A stretch of DNA of 44,123 nucleotides from Bacillota bacterium (lineage in GTDB: Bacteria > Bacillota > Sulfobacillia > RBS10-35 > JAJYVN01). The position numbers and the translations under genes were made by a program. The stretch's first letter is position 1, and each line of letters starts with the position of its first letter. Location of the stretch: contig JAJZZC010000015.1 of assembly GCA_021797775.1 (NCBI GenBank), positions 1 through 44,123 on the forward strand, read 5' to 3'. Positions 8,231 to 20,647 of this stretch are shown here, in pieces. The notes under the pieces were generated by a model. It had not been told where the DNA came from and did not search any database. It saw nothing but the letters and a program-made list of their open reading frames with translations.

Positions 8231-8470
8231 GGCTCCCAGGCCCGCCATCACTGACCTATCGCCCCGCCCAGGCCAACAGCATCTCCACACCGCGGGCGGC
8301 CGGCGAGAACCAGCCTGCATCAGCGAACACACAATCCCTTTCCGCGCGGGGCGGGCTCGCAGGCCCTTGTCCCGTCTGACGCCGCCTGGTATCATTACGC
8401 ATCGTCTCCGGCATGGTAGCGCGTGTGCCCTTTCTCTGGCGCGCCCGCGCACGCTCGCAGGCGGCCCGCT

Positions 8471-8751
8471 TGTGGACAACGCTGTGGGTAAGTTGTCGAT
8501 AAGGTGTGGGGGATGGCCCCGTGCGGACGGCCGCCGCCCCGTGGCGACCCTTGATCGCCCAGGCCCGGCGGCCGCCTGCGCGGCTCGTGCCGTCTGTGGA
8601 TAACCGCGCGTTGGGCGTCCCGTCCCCGCACCGAGGCGAAGGGGCGCGTCTGCGCCCCGGAAACCAAGTGGTGCAACGGGAAACGGCCCGGTCGCGCAAC
8701 CGGGGACCACCGCCCACGCCGGGGAAACGGCTGTGGATAAGTTGTGGACAA
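8471..8751. promoter_or_regulatory. oriC, upstream DnaA-box cluster
   Basis: Six boxes of the TTATCCACA family, all in the same orientation (seen as TGTGGATAA on the plus strand). TTGTCCACA forms are at 8471-8479 and 8743-8751, perfect TTATCCACA at 8595-8603 and 8732-8740, and weaker boxes at 8483-8491 and 8494-8502. The last pair is separated by two bases and lies just before the dnaA Shine-Dalgarno, which also suits DnaA autoregulation. Corresponds to the upstream half of a bipartite oriC. Confidence 0.85.
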
Positions 8752-8786
8752 CGCGTCCGACGGCGGGCGCTTGGAGGGAAGCCTTC

Positions 8787-10214
8787 GTGGATCGGAGCCT
8801 GCAGCGCCTGTGGGCCGACACGCTGGCGCTCGTCGAAGAGCAACTCCCGCGCCCCAGCTTCGAAACCTGCCTGCGTAAGACGCGGCCGGTGGCCGCGTAC
8901 GACAACTACCTCATCGTCGCTGCGGACAACGACTTCGCGCGTGATATCGCCGAGAGGCACGCGCCCCTGCTGCGCGAGAAACTCTCGCAGTGCGCTGCCC
9001 GTCCGATGGACGTTTCCTTCACCACCCTGCAGAACGGCGATACCCTGGAGCCTGGCCCGCCGTCGGCATCCGTGGCCCCGACGCAGCGAAGCACCGCGCG
9101 CGCGCCCGCGGATGCCGAGCCCCCCGCCCGTGGACCTGTGGCGCCGGGTGCTGACACGGGGGTAAGCCCGGCCGCAGCCACGGACTCCTTGCAACGTCCC
9201 CTCAACCCGCGCTATACGTTCGAAACCTTTGTGGCAGCGCCGAACAGCTCCCTCACCTACTCCGCGTCCATCGCGGTGGCCGATGCACCAGCCCGCGTCT
9301 ACAATCCTCTGTTCCTCTACGGCGGGGTCGGGCTGGGCAAGACGCACCTGCTGCAGGCCGTCGCCCATCGCGTACTCGCACGCCACAGTCAGTCACTCGT
9401 GGCGTACGTGACCTCGGAACGGTTCACCAACGAACTGGTTGACGCCATCAAGGATCGGACAACCGAGGAGTTTCGCAACCGCTACCGTAACGTGGACGTG
9501 CTCTTGGTCGACGACGTACAATTTCTCACAGGGAAAGAGAGCACCCAGGAGGAGTTCTTCCACACCTTTAACTGTCTATATGAGATGGACAAACAGATCG
9601 TGCTGTCGAGCGATCGGCCACCCAAGGAGATCGCGACGCTCGAGGAACGCCTGCGCTCGCGCTTTGAGTGGGGCCTGATTACGGACATCCAGCCGCCCGA
9701 TGTGGAAACACGCACAGCCATCTTGCGCAAGAAGGCCGAGTTGGAGCGCCTGCCTATCCCGAACGACGCCATCCGCTATATCGCGGAGCGTATCAACACC
9801 AACATCCGCGAGCTAGAGGGTGCCCTGGTGCGTGTGGTGGCGTTCGCCTCTCTCCACAAGCGCCCCATGGACGAGGCCCTTGCCGAAGAGGCGCTGCGCG
9901 ACATTCTGCCCCAGAGCCGGCCGCGGCAGGTGACCATTGGCCTGATTCAGGAGATCGTCGCCGACTTCTATCAACTCGACGTCAAGGATCTCAAGATTCG
10001 CAAGCGAACTCGCGCGATCGCCTACCCCCGGCAGGTTGCGATGTACCTCTGCCGGGAGTTGACAGATGCCTCCCTCCCGCGCATAGGCGAGCAGTTCGGG
10101 GGCCGGGATCACACGACGGTCATCCACGCCCACGAGAAGATCGCCCGCGAGTTGGCCGCAGACGCCGGGATGCGCGCCACGGTCAACGGGCTGCGCAAGC
10201 GCATCGTCGGCTGA
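8787..10214 (+). CDS. dnaA: Chromosomal replication initiator DnaA
   Basis: 475 aa. Binds DnaA boxes and unwinds oriC. Domain I covers about residues 1-90 (SLQRLWADTLALVEEQLPRP), domain II is a variable linker, and domain III is the AAA+ core. The core shows Walker A GGVGLGKTHLLQAV near 179, Walker B VLLVDDVQFLTGK near 237, sensor 1 IVLSSDRPP, RLRSRFEWGLITDIQPP and sensor 2 RELEGALVRV. Domain IV carries the signature GGRDHTTVIHAHEKI near 437. The GTG start at 8787 has GGAGGG eight bases before it; the frame opens earlier, but that part is a DnaA box. Intact. Confidence 0.97.
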   Translation: MDRSLQRLWADTLALVEEQLPRPSFETCLRKTRPVAAYDNYLIVAADNDFARDIAERHAPLLREKLSQCAARPMDVSFTTLQNGDTLEPGPPSASVAPTQRSTARAPADAEPPARGPVAPGADTGVSPAAATDSLQRPLNPRYTFETFVAAPNSSLTYSASIAVADAPARVYNPLFLYGGVGLGKTHLLQAVAHRVLARHSQSLVAYVTSERFTNELVDAIKDRTTEEFRNRYRNVDVLLVDDVQFLTGKESTQEEFFHTFNCLYEMDKQIVLSSDRPPKEIATLEERLRSRFEWGLITDIQPPDVETRTAILRKKAELERLPIPNDAIRYIAERINTNIRELEGALVRVVAFASLHKRPMDEALAEEALRDILPQSRPRQVTIGLIQEIVADFYQLDVKDLKIRKRTRAIAYPRQVAMYLCRELTDASLPRIGEQFGGRDHTTVIHAHEKIARELAADAGMRATVNGLRKRIVG

Positions 10215-11469
10215 GGATCCGGACGTGCCATGTCGCGATGTGCCCGTCCCCACCCCTGTACCGGCACCGGCGTCGGAGGGGCCGGGATGGGTGGTGTCCG
10301 CCGACCCCGTGACAGCCGCGCCCGTTGCGGACGCCGTCCGCCGAACCGGCGTGGCGCGTGAATCACGTGGCCTTTTGGCAATCCTTCCGTGTGACAGGTC
10401 CCTCGGCAGGGCCCAGCTCGTCGGGACAATCCCGTCAGTGCCCCTCACCCATTCTCTTGGTCAATCACCTAGGTCGTTGTGCCCCTACGACCCCTGCGTC
10501 CCGCCCTCGCCTCGACCAGGCAGGCTGGAGCTCGGAACACCCAAGGCAGGGCCTCCTTGCTCACCGATTCGTCTGCCCTCGCCGATTCCGGGCGCGGGGC
10601 GATCGCCTCAACGTATGTCCTCGGCGGAGGCGTCCACTTGTCTCAGGAACGCGTTGGCCGTTTGATCCAGGCTGGGCACCCACGTCGGGTGCGTCACCGC
10701 CCTCTAGATGACGGGGCACGACACCCGCGCAGAACAAGCGCCCACCGCGAGACGGATTGCCACCCCGCCCGGAGGGTAGCGCCGAGCGGTCGTCGTCATG
10801 CGTTCGCGCCGGAGCCGCACCCCTGTCGCTTCGAGGACAAGCCGGGCCCACGTCCACCGACGCTCGCCCCGCTTGTTGCTCGACTGTGACCGGGACTGAA
10901 CCTCTCCGGCACGGCGACAACATCCGCCGGCCACACCCCCGGTGGCGGTTGAGGCGCCCGGGCACAACGGCTCCATGCGGGTCGCGCGCCACCCGATTGC
11001 CAGGCGTTCCAGCCAACGGCCCTCGCCAGAATGACGTCAGACGGCGGTCGCACGCAGCGGTCGACGGGACCTCCCCAGACGCAGGCGCGCCAGCGTGCAC
11101 CCTTTGGCGCACGGGGACCTCGGCTGGCGCATAGCCTGGGGACGGGATCGCCCTGCGCACAGTGGGGACAAGCCTGGGGACACCCGGTGCGCCGCTTGGG
11201 GACAAGCCCGAACCCGCCCCGCCCCTGTGGACAGAGGGGACAGGGAGACTCTGCCCCCCACAGGGTTGGGCACAGCCGTAGGCCAACGGTCCCAGGCGAG
11301 CGTGCCACTTGTCCCCGCCCTCCACACCCCCTACTGCGGCGACTACGACCAATTCTCCCTTTCCAGCAGGATTCGTTTCCCCCGGCCGCGCACCCCACTC
11401 CTGAGAGCCGTGGCGCCCGAGGGCCAGCGGGACCCCGGGCGGCCCCACCACCGCGAGGAGGACACCCCG
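10215..11469. other. dnaA-dnaN spacer, 1.25 kb
   Basis: Unusually long dnaA-dnaN spacer. No protein gene recognised on either strand: the long minus-strand frame 10561-11451 has a low-complexity translation. The last 300 bases hold the downstream part of oriC (11163-11355). The dnaN start is at 11470. Confidence 0.55.
11163..11355. promoter_or_regulatory. oriC, downstream cluster with DnaA-trio-like tract
   Basis: Boxes in reversed orientation: TGGGGACAA at 11163-11171 and 11197-11205, TGGGGACAC at 11175-11183, TGTGGACAG at 11226-11234 and AGGGGACAG at 11236-11244. Then come two abutting forward 9-mers, TTGTCCCCG (11309-11317) and CCCTCCACA (11318-11326), a C-run, and a 3-base-periodic tract from 11331 (CTA CTG CGG CGA CTA CGA). 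This follows the order known for the Bacillus unwinding element: forward boxes, GC-rich spacer, DnaA-trios. The boxes are mostly TTGTCCCCA-type, so the assignment is partly by arrangement. Confidence 0.7.
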
Positions 11470-12591
11470 TTGCGTCTCACCGTGGATCAGGCTACGCTGC
11501 TCCCCGCGCTGGGCACTGTGGCTCGAGCAGTGCCCAGCCGACCCGTCCGCCCCATCCTGTCATCCCTTCTGTTGACCGCTCGAACTGGGTCTCTCACCCT
11601 CACCGCCACCGACCTGGAGACAGCCGCCATGACATCGGTCCCGGCATCCGTGGAGGAAGAGGGTACCGTCGCCCTACCGGCCCGTTACCTCCAAGAAGCC
11701 GTCCGGCGAATCCCCGCCGGTCCGATCGCGCTATCTTCACTGACCGCAGGCGCAGGCGCCCGAATCCTTTGGGAAAAATCCCAGTCCACAATTCACGGCT
11801 TTGCGCCGGAGGAGTTCCCGCCCGTCCCGACCTTCCCGGACACCCCTGAGCGGGCCATGCCACAGGGCCTGCTGCGCCGTGCCATCCTCCACAGCGCCTT
11901 CGCCGCAGCACAGAACGATTCCGCGCGCGCCCTGCTCACTGGCGTCGAGCTCCGCTTCCACAACGACGCCCTTTTCGCACTCGCCACCGACGGCTTTCAG
12001 GTGGCCGCTTACGCCACGCAGCCCACGCTTGACCGCCCCGCCGAAAGCGGCCTCGTCGTGCCCGCCTCTGTCCTGCTTGAGGTTGCCCGGACACTGGCCG
12101 ACTCGCAGGACAGTTGCGAGATCGCACGACTCGGCAACCGTCTTCTCTTCCGCAGCGGCCCAACGTGTCTCGTCACACGCACTCTGGAAGGACGTTACTT
12201 CGCCGTTCTGGATATGGTGCCCAAAGACTTCCCCACCGCCGTACAGGTCGAGCGCGATGCTCTGTCTGGAGCCTGCGAGCGTGTCAGCCTCATCTCCGAC
12301 AACGAGGCACCCTATCCAATTACGCTAAGCGTCTCCCCGACGACCATCCGCGTCGCCGCACGCAGCACGGACGTCGGGGAAGCACAGGAAGAACTCAGCG
12401 CCGAGACCACCGGCCCGGACATCACCGTCGGCTTCAACGGCCGGCAGTTGCTTCAAGGCCTGCGCCACTTTGAGGGCAGGGTTCTGCGCCTGGAACTGAG
12501 CGGACCATCCACGCTCGCCCGCATGACCGACCGCGAGGACCATCGTCTGCAGTACATGCAAATGCCGCTGCAGATGGAGGGCGGCCAATGA
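11470..12591 (+). CDS. dnaN: DNA polymerase III beta clamp
   Basis: 373-aa sliding clamp that tethers polymerase III to DNA. Three clamp domains are visible: N-terminal TVDQATLLPALGTVARAVPS and LTLTATDLE, middle ALLTGVELRFHNDALFALATDGF, and C-terminal ITVGFNGRQLLQGLRHF with the terminal QYMQMPLQMEG (the family usually ends in LPMR-like sequence). The TTG start at 11470 has GGAGG eight bases upstream and gives the normal length; the longer frame would run into oriC. Its stop overlaps the rlbA start (ATGA). Confidence 0.94.
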   Translation: MRLTVDQATLLPALGTVARAVPSRPVRPILSSLLLTARTGSLTLTATDLETAAMTSVPASVEEEGTVALPARYLQEAVRRIPAGPIALSSLTAGAGARILWEKSQSTIHGFAPEEFPPVPTFPDTPERAMPQGLLRRAILHSAFAAAQNDSARALLTGVELRFHNDALFALATDGFQVAAYATQPTLDRPAESGLVVPASVLLEVARTLADSQDSCEIARLGNRLLFRSGPTCLVTRTLEGRYFAVLDMVPKDFPTAVQVERDALSGACERVSLISDNEAPYPITLSVSPTTIRVAARSTDVGEAQEELSAETTGPDITVGFNGRQLLQGLRHFEGRVLRLELSGPSTLARMTDREDHRLQYMQMPLQMEGGQ

Positions 12592-12902
12592 GTCCCCGCC
12601 GCAACGCCTCCTCCCCAACACCAGACCGAGACGGCCCTGCCGCGCCACGCCCACGCGCACAGGGCCATGCCTTGCCCCCGCAACCCCTCGCCGTGCCGAT
12701 CAGCAGTCCGGAGGTCGAACTCGGCGCTTTCCTCAAGCTCAGCCAGGCTTGTGCCAGCGGCGGAGATGCCAAGCATCTGATCCAGAGCGGCAGCGTTGCC
12801 GTGAACGGGGCCGCGGAAACGAGGAGGAGGCACCGCCTGCATCCAGGCGACCACGTCTCCCTGCGAGACGGGCGCTCCTTCCTCGTGGTGCTACACCGAT
12901 GA
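12588..12902 (+). CDS. rlbA: S4-domain protein RlbA (YaaA family)
   Basis: 104 aa. The S4 RNA-binding fold occupies residues 40-104: VELGAFLKLSQACASGGDAK, then LIQSGSVAVNGAAETRRRHR, then LHPGDHVSL. YaaA/RlbA is a small S4 protein found between dnaN and recF in Bacillota and linked to ribosome assembly. The first 40 residues are proline/arginine-rich and not typical. Both ends overlap neighbours by 4 bases (dnaN and recF). Confidence 0.85.
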   Translation: MSPRRNASSPTPDRDGPAAPRPRAQGHALPPQPLAVPISSPEVELGAFLKLSQACASGGDAKHLIQSGSVAVNGAAETRRRHRLHPGDHVSLRDGRSFLVVLHR

Positions 12903-14110
12903 GCACCTCTAGCACGCCAGGGCAGGGGATTGCGTCCCTCCAACTGCATGAATTAACGCTTACGAACTTTCGCAACTACAGCCGTGTCGCCGTGCACCTG
13001 ACGCCCAGTCTCAACATCCTGGAGGGTCCCAACGGAGCGGGCAAGACCAACCTGCTCGAAGCCGTGGCATACCTAGCCTTAGCGCGGTCCCCGCGGACCT
13101 CGCATGACACAGAGCTCGTTCGCCACGGCAGCGATGCCTTCTCACTACGCGCCAGCCACTCGACTGACCCCACCACACGTCCGCGGAGCGTCGCGGTATC
13201 CTACTCACCGCAGCACGGGAAGGTCGTCCATATCCAGGGCGCGCGGGCCGAACGGGTCGCCGCCCTCTATGGTGAACTTCTGGTCACCTCATTTACCCCG
13301 GACGACCTCTGGCTCTTGAAAGGACCGCCCACGGGACGGCGCTCCCTACTGGACCGGCTCCTGGTACAGGGTTCCCCGCTCTACGCGCACAGCGCCATCC
13401 GCTATCGCCAGGCCCTCGTCCAGCGCAATGCCACCCTGCGCGAGGTCCGCGCCCGGCGCGCACCGGCGTCCCTGCTGGCGGCATGGGAGCCACAATTAGT
13501 ACAATACGGCGCGGAGATCCTCGCGCGCCGGCACCTGGCCCTATCCGCGCTGCAACCGCAGGCCTCGTCGGCGTACGCGTTGCTCAGCGAAGGACGGGAG
13601 TCACTCATGCTACGTTACCTTCCCGCCCTGGCGGACGTGCCGCCCCCACCCCACGCCGGACGGGGCGACGGAACGACCCCGGAGCCCGACCACGTCCTCG
13701 CATGGGGCGAGCGACTGCGCGTTTGCCTCCAGCGCACGCAGGCGGCCGATGTCGCGCGCGCGACCACATCCTGCGGCCCTCACCGGGACGACCTGGATGT
13801 CCTGCTCAACGGGATGCCGGCACGTAGCCACGCCTCACAGGGACAGCAGCGCAGCGTCGTACTCGCGCTCAAATTTGCGGAACGCGACTTCCTGCGACAG
13901 GCCACTGGACGCCTCCCCATCCTCTTGGTGGACGACGTGCTTTCCGAGCTAGACGCCCCGCGGCGCGCCCAGCTGTCCAACCTCCTACTACGCGACGGCC
14001 AGGTCCTGCTGACTACGGCAGAGCCATCCCTCCTCGCAGGGCTCGCATCCGCCACCTGCTATGCCGTCCGGGACGCCACCGTGCAGGCTGTCCCCGGGGG
14101 GACGCCGTAA
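12899..14110 (+). CDS. recF: DNA replication and repair protein RecF
   Basis: 403-aa SMC-like ATPase that helps load RecA at gaps. N-terminal LHELTLTNFRNYSRVAVHL, Walker A GPNGAGKTNLLEAVAYLA near residue 43, LLKGPPTGRRSLLDRLL (family motif), ABC signature ASQGQQRSVVLALKFAE, Walker B PILLVDDVLSELD and the terminal LLTTAEP. ATG at 12899 overlaps the rlbA stop (ATGA). Normal length, intact. Confidence 0.95.
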   Translation: MSTSSTPGQGIASLQLHELTLTNFRNYSRVAVHLTPSLNILEGPNGAGKTNLLEAVAYLALARSPRTSHDTELVRHGSDAFSLRASHSTDPTTRPRSVAVSYSPQHGKVVHIQGARAERVAALYGELLVTSFTPDDLWLLKGPPTGRRSLLDRLLVQGSPLYAHSAIRYRQALVQRNATLREVRARRAPASLLAAWEPQLVQYGAEILARRHLALSALQPQASSAYALLSEGRESLMLRYLPALADVPPPPHAGRGDGTTPEPDHVLAWGERLRVCLQRTQAADVARATTSCGPHRDDLDVLLNGMPARSHASQGQQRSVVLALKFAERDFLRQATGRLPILLVDDVLSELDAPRRAQLSNLLLRDGQVLLTTAEPSLLAGLASATCYAVRDATVQAVPGGTP

Positions 14111-14682
14111 TGCCCTCTCCTCGCCCTCCGGCTGCCCTCGCGACAGCGCCGCGCCGCCGCAGCCCTGCTCCAGTCCCTTCCAGCGTAGCCGAGGTACTCC
14201 ACCGGGCCTTGCGTGCCCGCGGCTGGGAGACCCGTCTCCGAGGAGCGTCCCTGTTCCACCGCTGGCCCGAGCTCGTGGGCACCGAGATCGCCCGGCACTC
14301 GCTGCCCCTAGGCGTGCGCGCCGGCGTGCTGGTCGTGGCCGTGCGGCACCAGGCCTGGGCCACCCAACTCTCCTTCTTACGGAGCGACCTGCTCCGCCGC
14401 CTCCGGAGCGACTGCGGCGCCGCCATCCGGGACATCATCTTTGAGGTCCAATGGAACGCCGGCTTCAATCAACTCTCCCCGGTGCCCGACCAGCAGGCAG
14501 CGTCTGGCCCCTCGCACGACCCACAGCACACGTACCACCCACGCGACGATACCACCCGGCCACCCGCCGCACGGACTGACGTCTTCGCCGCTTTCCGCGC
14601 CTGGCAGACAGCCGCAGTGCACCGCAGCGCCCGCGTTCCCGACACCCGCCCCACTCCTTTCCGTTTGAGCGCCCGGGGGTGA
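14110..14682 (+). CDS. DUF721 (DciA-like) protein
   Basis: 190 aa. Residues 25-125 match the DUF721 fold: SVAEVLHRALRARGWETRLR, FHRWPELVGTEIARHSLPL and VLVVAVRHQAWATQLSFLRS. In other phyla DUF721 proteins (DciA) load the replicative helicase; in Bacillota the gene commonly follows recF and its role is less clear. The last 70 residues are disordered-looking. ATG overlaps the recF TAA by one base; the 3' end overlaps remB by four. Confidence 0.8.
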   Translation: MPSPRPPAALATAPRRRSPAPVPSSVAEVLHRALRARGWETRLRGASLFHRWPELVGTEIARHSLPLGVRAGVLVVAVRHQAWATQLSFLRSDLLRRLRSDCGAAIRDIIFEVQWNAGFNQLSPVPDQQAASGPSHDPQHTYHPRDDTTRPPAARTDVFAAFRAWQTAAVHRSARVPDTRPTPFRLSARG

Positions 14683-14966
14683 CGATGGACAGGATCGGAC
14701 CCGTACCTCAAGCACAGTTCCTGCTGTTGGTGGGCGGCGACATGCTGGTCCGCACCAGCGACATCGTGGCCATTCTTGATCAGCCAGCGCTGGCGGCCGC
14801 ACCCACCCGGGAGTTCCTCGGCTTCGCCCGCGGACGTGGTCAGGTGGAAGACCTGAGCGCGGGCGCCCCCCTGAAATCGGCCGTCGTCTGCCGCGACCGG
14901 ACTCTGCTTTCCCCGTTTTCCAGCGCGACCCTACGCCGACGCCTGTTGGCCCGGCCCCCCGGCTAG
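14679..14966 (+). CDS. remB: DUF370 regulator RemB (YaaB)
   Basis: 95 aa. The core FLLVGGDMLVRTSDIVAILD and the ending KSAVVCRDRTLLSPFSSATL are the family's conserved segments. RemA/RemB proteins are DNA-binding regulators of matrix and osmoprotection genes in Bacillus; RemB is encoded between recF and gyrB, exactly as here. GTG start, with an ATG two codons on. The middle is longer than in Bacillus (about 15 extra residues, FLGFARGRGQVEDL). Confidence 0.82.
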   Translation: MTMDRIGPVPQAQFLLLVGGDMLVRTSDIVAILDQPALAAAPTREFLGFARGRGQVEDLSAGAPLKSAVVCRDRTLLSPFSSATLRRRLLARPPG

Positions 14967-16955
<1,989 letters not shown>

Positions 16956-17004
16956 GCGCGAGCGACCGCCCATCCCGCAGTCCCGTCTTGCGTGACGAAG
17001 GCAG

Positions 17005-19572
17005 GTGCAACCGTTGGCGGATTCCCTGGACCCCTTGCGCGTGCGGAACGTGGACCTCTCGGAACAGATGCAGCAGGCCTACATCGACTACGCCATGTCC
17101 ACGATCACCGCGCGCGCCTTGCCCGATGTGCGCGACGGGCTTTTGCCCGTGCAGCGGCGGATCCTTTACGCTATGTTCGCCGCGGGGAACACCGCCGAAC
17201 GGGCCTTTCGCAAGAGTGCCAAAACCGTGGGTGACGTGATCGGCAACTACCATCCGCACGGGGAGATCTCGCTCTATGGCTCTCTTGTCCGCCTGGCCCA
17301 AGACTTTTCAATGCGTTATCCCCTGATAGAGGGCCATGGCAATTTTGGCTCTATCGACGGGGACCCTCCGGCAGCCATGCGCTACACCGAGGCGCGCCTC
17401 TCCAAGCTCGCTGGGGAACTCCTGCGCGACCTGGATAAGAACACGGTAGATTTTGGTCCCAACTACGACGATCAGACCACCGAACCGCTCGTTCTGCCGT
17501 CCCGCTTCCCAAACCTGTTGGCGAACGGTGCCACCGGTATCGCAGTCGGCATGAGCAGCAACGTTCCCCCGCACAACCTTCGTGAGGTGATCGACGCCAC
17601 AATCGCGCTGATCGACGAGCCCGACTTCACCTCCCAGGACCTGATGCGTCACGTGCGCGGGCCCGATTTCCCCACCGGGGCGATGATCCTGGGTCTAGAC
17701 GGAGTGCGTCAGGCGTACAGCACCGGTCATGGCAGTATTACCGTGCGCGGGTGCGCGGAAATTACAGTAGGGCGCGGTGGCCGGCAGCAGATAGTCATCA
17801 CCGAAATCCCGTATGAAACCAAAAAATCGGCAATCATCGAGCGCATCGCCGACCTGTACCGTGAAAAGCGGCTAGAGGGCATCAGCGCAGTCACCGACGG
17901 TTCGGATCGCCACGGCCTGCGCATTATCGTCGAACTGCAGCGAGGTGCCAACGCCCATGTGGTGCTCAACAAATTATACAAGGACACGCCACTTCAGCAA
18001 ACGTACAGCATTCGCATGCTCGCCCTGGTTGGTGGGCGGCCACGCATGCTGCCGCTACGCGATTTGCTACAGTACTACATCCAACACCAGCGCGAGGTGG
18101 TCGTGCGCCGCACGCGCTTCGACTTGGAGCGTGCCGAACGCCGGGCGCACGTCGTCCAGGGTCTACTGATCGCCCTGGACCACCTGGATGAGGTCATCGC
18201 GCTAATCCGACAGAGCGCGACGCGGCAGGAGGCCAGCGCCGGCCTCCAGTCCCACTTCGGACTCACCGAAACACAGGCAGAGGCTATCCTCGACATGCGC
18301 CTGGCGCAGCTCACCGGATTGGAGCGGGAACGGCTGGAGGAAGAGTACCGCGAGCTGCTGGCAACCATCGAGCGCCTCCGCGCCATCCTCGATTCCGAAG
18401 CACTGCTCCTCGATGTGATCAAGTCCGAGATGCGGGAAGTGGCGGATCGCCACGGCGACAACCGGCGGACCCAGATCATCGCAGGCGAGGCCGAGGCCTT
18501 TGCCCCCGAGGACCTCATTCAAGATGAGCGCGTTGTCGTCACGCTCACGCGCGCCGGCTACTGCAAGCGCACTACGCTCGACACGTATAGGAACCAGGGG
18601 CGGGGCGGGCGCGGGATCACGGCGTTGACCACCCGGGAAGAGGACTTCGTCACCGACCTCTTCACAGCGAGTACCCACGACCATGTACTCTTCTTCACCT
18701 CAGCCGGCCGGGTCTTCCACGTCCGCGTCCACGAGATCCCAGAGGGATCGCGTACCGCACGGGGCACGGCAGTCGTCAACCTGTTGCCGTTGGGCGAAAC
18801 GGAACAGGTAACAGCGCTGATCCCGGTGACCAACGACGAACTCGCGGCGGCCACTGCGGCCGCCGCCCAAGACGGTGGGCGGGAAGACGACGACGAGGAC
18901 GACGAGGACGGAGAGACGAGCCTGCGGGCGGAGGACCGGGCCGCCCACTTCCTGTTGATGGCGACCGCGGCCGGACGTGTCAAGCGCCTGCGCCTCAGCC
19001 AATTGGCGAATGTGCGCAAGAACGGCATCATTGCCATGGGGTTGCACGAGGGGGACCGGCTCATTGCCGTGCGCCTGTGCGCGGCTGGCGACGAGGTGCT
19101 GCTGGTCAGCCGCCAAGCGCAGGCGGTTCGCTTTCCGGCGATCGAGGTGCGAGCGATGGGACGCGGCGCGCGTGGCGTCGCCGGCATGCGCCTGGGTCCC
19201 GAAGACGAGGTGATCGGCATGGAGGTCGCCCGCACCGGGGCTCACCTCCTGGTGGTGAGCGAGAAGGGTGTGGGCAAGCGAACCCCAGTGGAGGAGTTCC
19301 CGAGCCACCACCGCGGAGGCACGGGGGTCCGGGCACAGAGGTTGGATTCCCGCACGGGGAACCTCGTGGGCGTGCGCGTGGTGCTCGCAGAAGACGAGGT
19401 CATGTTGATCACCGCCCAGGGGAGGCTGATCCGTCAGCGCGTGGGCGGCATCTCCGTGCAGAGCCGCCTCGCCCGGGGCGTGGCCGTCATGCGGCCAGAG
19501 GGGGGCGACCCGGTCGTCTCCATGGCGTCGATCGCGCCAGAGGGGGACGGGGTCGCAGGACCGGAAGCCTAA
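17005..19572 (+). CDS. gyrA: DNA gyrase subunit A
   Basis: 855 aa. Breaks and rejoins DNA. The catalytic tyrosine is in [11 protein letters not shown] (about residue 127), the quinolone-region equivalent is [19 protein letters not shown], and the GyrA box QGRGGRG near 530 marks it as gyrase rather than topoisomerase IV. The C-terminal beta-pinwheel carries an acidic insertion ([12 protein letters not shown], about 622-635) between blades. A TTG at 17014 has a better-spaced AGGTG than the GTG at 17005, so the start may be three codons later. Follows gyrB after 49 bases. Confidence 0.96.
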   Translation: MQPLADSLDPLRVRNVDLSEQMQQAYIDYAMSTITARALPDVRDGLLPVQRRILYAMFAAGNTAERAFRKSAKTVGDVIGNYHPHGEISLYGSLVRLAQDFSMRYPLIEGHGNFGSIDGDPPAAMRYTEARLSKLAGELLRDLDKNTVDFGPNYDDQTTEPLVLPSRFPNLLANGATGIAVGMSSNVPPHNLREVIDATIALIDEPDFTSQDLMRHVRGPDFPTGAMILGLDGVRQAYSTGHGSITVRGCAEITVGRGGRQQIVITEIPYETKKSAIIERIADLYREKRLEGISAVTDGSDRHGLRIIVELQRGANAHVVLNKLYKDTPLQQTYSIRMLALVGGRPRMLPLRDLLQYYIQHQREVVVRRTRFDLERAERRAHVVQGLLIALDHLDEVIALIRQSATRQEASAGLQSHFGLTETQAEAILDMRLAQLTGLERERLEEEYRELLATIERLRAILDSEALLLDVIKSEMREVADRHGDNRRTQIIAGEAEAFAPEDLIQDERVVVTLTRAGYCKRTTLDTYRNQGRGGRGITALTTREEDFVTDLFTASTHDHVLFFTSAGRVFHVRVHEIPEGSRTARGTAVVNLLPLGETEQVTALIPVTNDELAAATAAAAQDGGREDDDEDDEDGETSLRAEDRAAHFLLMATAAGRVKRLRLSQLANVRKNGIIAMGLHEGDRLIAVRLCAAGDEVLLVSRQAQAVRFPAIEVRAMGRGARGVAGMRLGPEDEVIGMEVARTGAHLLVVSEKGVGKRTPVEEFPSHHRGGTGVRAQRLDSRTGNLVGVRVVLAEDEVMLITAQGRLIRQRVGGISVQSRLARGVAVMRPEGGDPVVSMASIAPEGDGVAGPEA

Positions 19573-20647
19573 GAGCGCCACGGTCGTCGCTCGCCCAGGC
19601 GACGGTGGGCGCCCGCGTGGCCACGGGAGCGGTTGCGCGTCAACCTGGCTTCTGTGGCACGCCGGGGGGTGTGCGGAGACGCCGAGGCGGGGCGCGAGAT
19701 CGGTCGCGGAACAGCCCGTTGACCCAAAGCGCCGCGCAAGCCCCTGGCTTGAACCGCCGGGTGAGGCGGCTTGCCCAAACAGGCGCGCCGCAGGTTGCTT
19801 TCCCCAGCAGCTTGGCAACCAAACGTGGGGGTCTGCGCCTGGAAGACCTCCGGCGCGTAAAGCCTTCAAGGCACCAAGCCTCGGCGTGGCGCGTCGGCCT
19901 TTGGGCCGGGGCCGCCAGGCGACAGCAATCCGCGAGGCGTGGGTCCTCCGGCCCACCGCCCGAAGGGGATGGCGCGGATCGTCCGCGACCGGGACAGTAG
20001 GCGGCCAGCGCTGCCGAAGCATGCGGGTGAGGCTCGGGATGTTGTAGGGGCAGCCTGTGGACCCGCTGTCCGCGAGAGCCCGAAAGAGCCCGCCCGAATC
20101 AAGCCCTGGGGAGGCTCAGAAAACACCCGCATCCCGTCTCGTGGCAGGGCTGCCGGCAGTGGGTGCGCCCCGGAGGTGGACTGTGCGGCTGGCGCGGCCT
20201 GTATGTCCGCGTCTTGCCGATCGTCTGCCCAAGAAGGCTCCCCGCGGTCGCTGAGTGCCGATCTCCCAACGTACGCTCATGTTTCTAGGAACGGTCTAGA
20301 GCGTTCAGAGTTCGTTTCGTTCGTCCACGCCCCTGTGCCCGGATTTCCTTGCCCGCCACCGCGCATCTGCTCTCTACCAGATGTACAGTGGCTGACGCCA
20401 CCTCGAATGCCTATCCACCCAAGGATGTAGAGCCGTGGGTCACGGGTGCAGAAGGAGGGCGAACGTCCGGCTGCCCCACGGGCCGAGGTAGGCACGGCTG
20501 GATGGCCCAGCGCAGGGACACCGGTCTCCCTGGGATGTTGCCCACCGTTACGGGGCGAGCGCCGAGCGTAGCGCCACGGGTGCCAGGACTCACACCGGAA
20601 AGAGCCACGATGCGTCGGCCCGTTGCCCGCTGTTCTGTCGGGCGGCA
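19573..20647. other. 1.07-kb gene-free stretch after gyrA
   Basis: No recognisable protein or RNA gene. Open frames (for example 19077-20000 plus, 18700-20022 minus) are extensions of gyrA shadow frames with R/G/P-rich translations. A modest hairpin (CGTCGC/GCGACG, near 19586-19605) just after gyrA might terminate it, but has no T-tract. The convergent acyltransferase gene ends at 20648. Confidence 0.45.

Noticed and set aside
8256-9386. 376-codon minus-strand open frame across oriC and dnaA
   Set aside because: Antisense to dnaA and crosses the DnaA-box cluster; no recognisable protein features.
10561-11451. Minus-strand frame filling the dnaA-dnaN spacer
   Set aside because: Composition typical of non-coding GC-rich DNA, no domain, and it crosses the downstream part of oriC.
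18700-20022. 440-codon minus-strand open frame
   Set aside because: Mostly antisense to gyrA, low-complexity translation, no start signal.
20270-20320. GAAC/GTTC words resembling a Bacillus SOS box
   Set aside because: Spacing does not match CGAAC-N4-GTTCG and no gene follows at a suitable distance.
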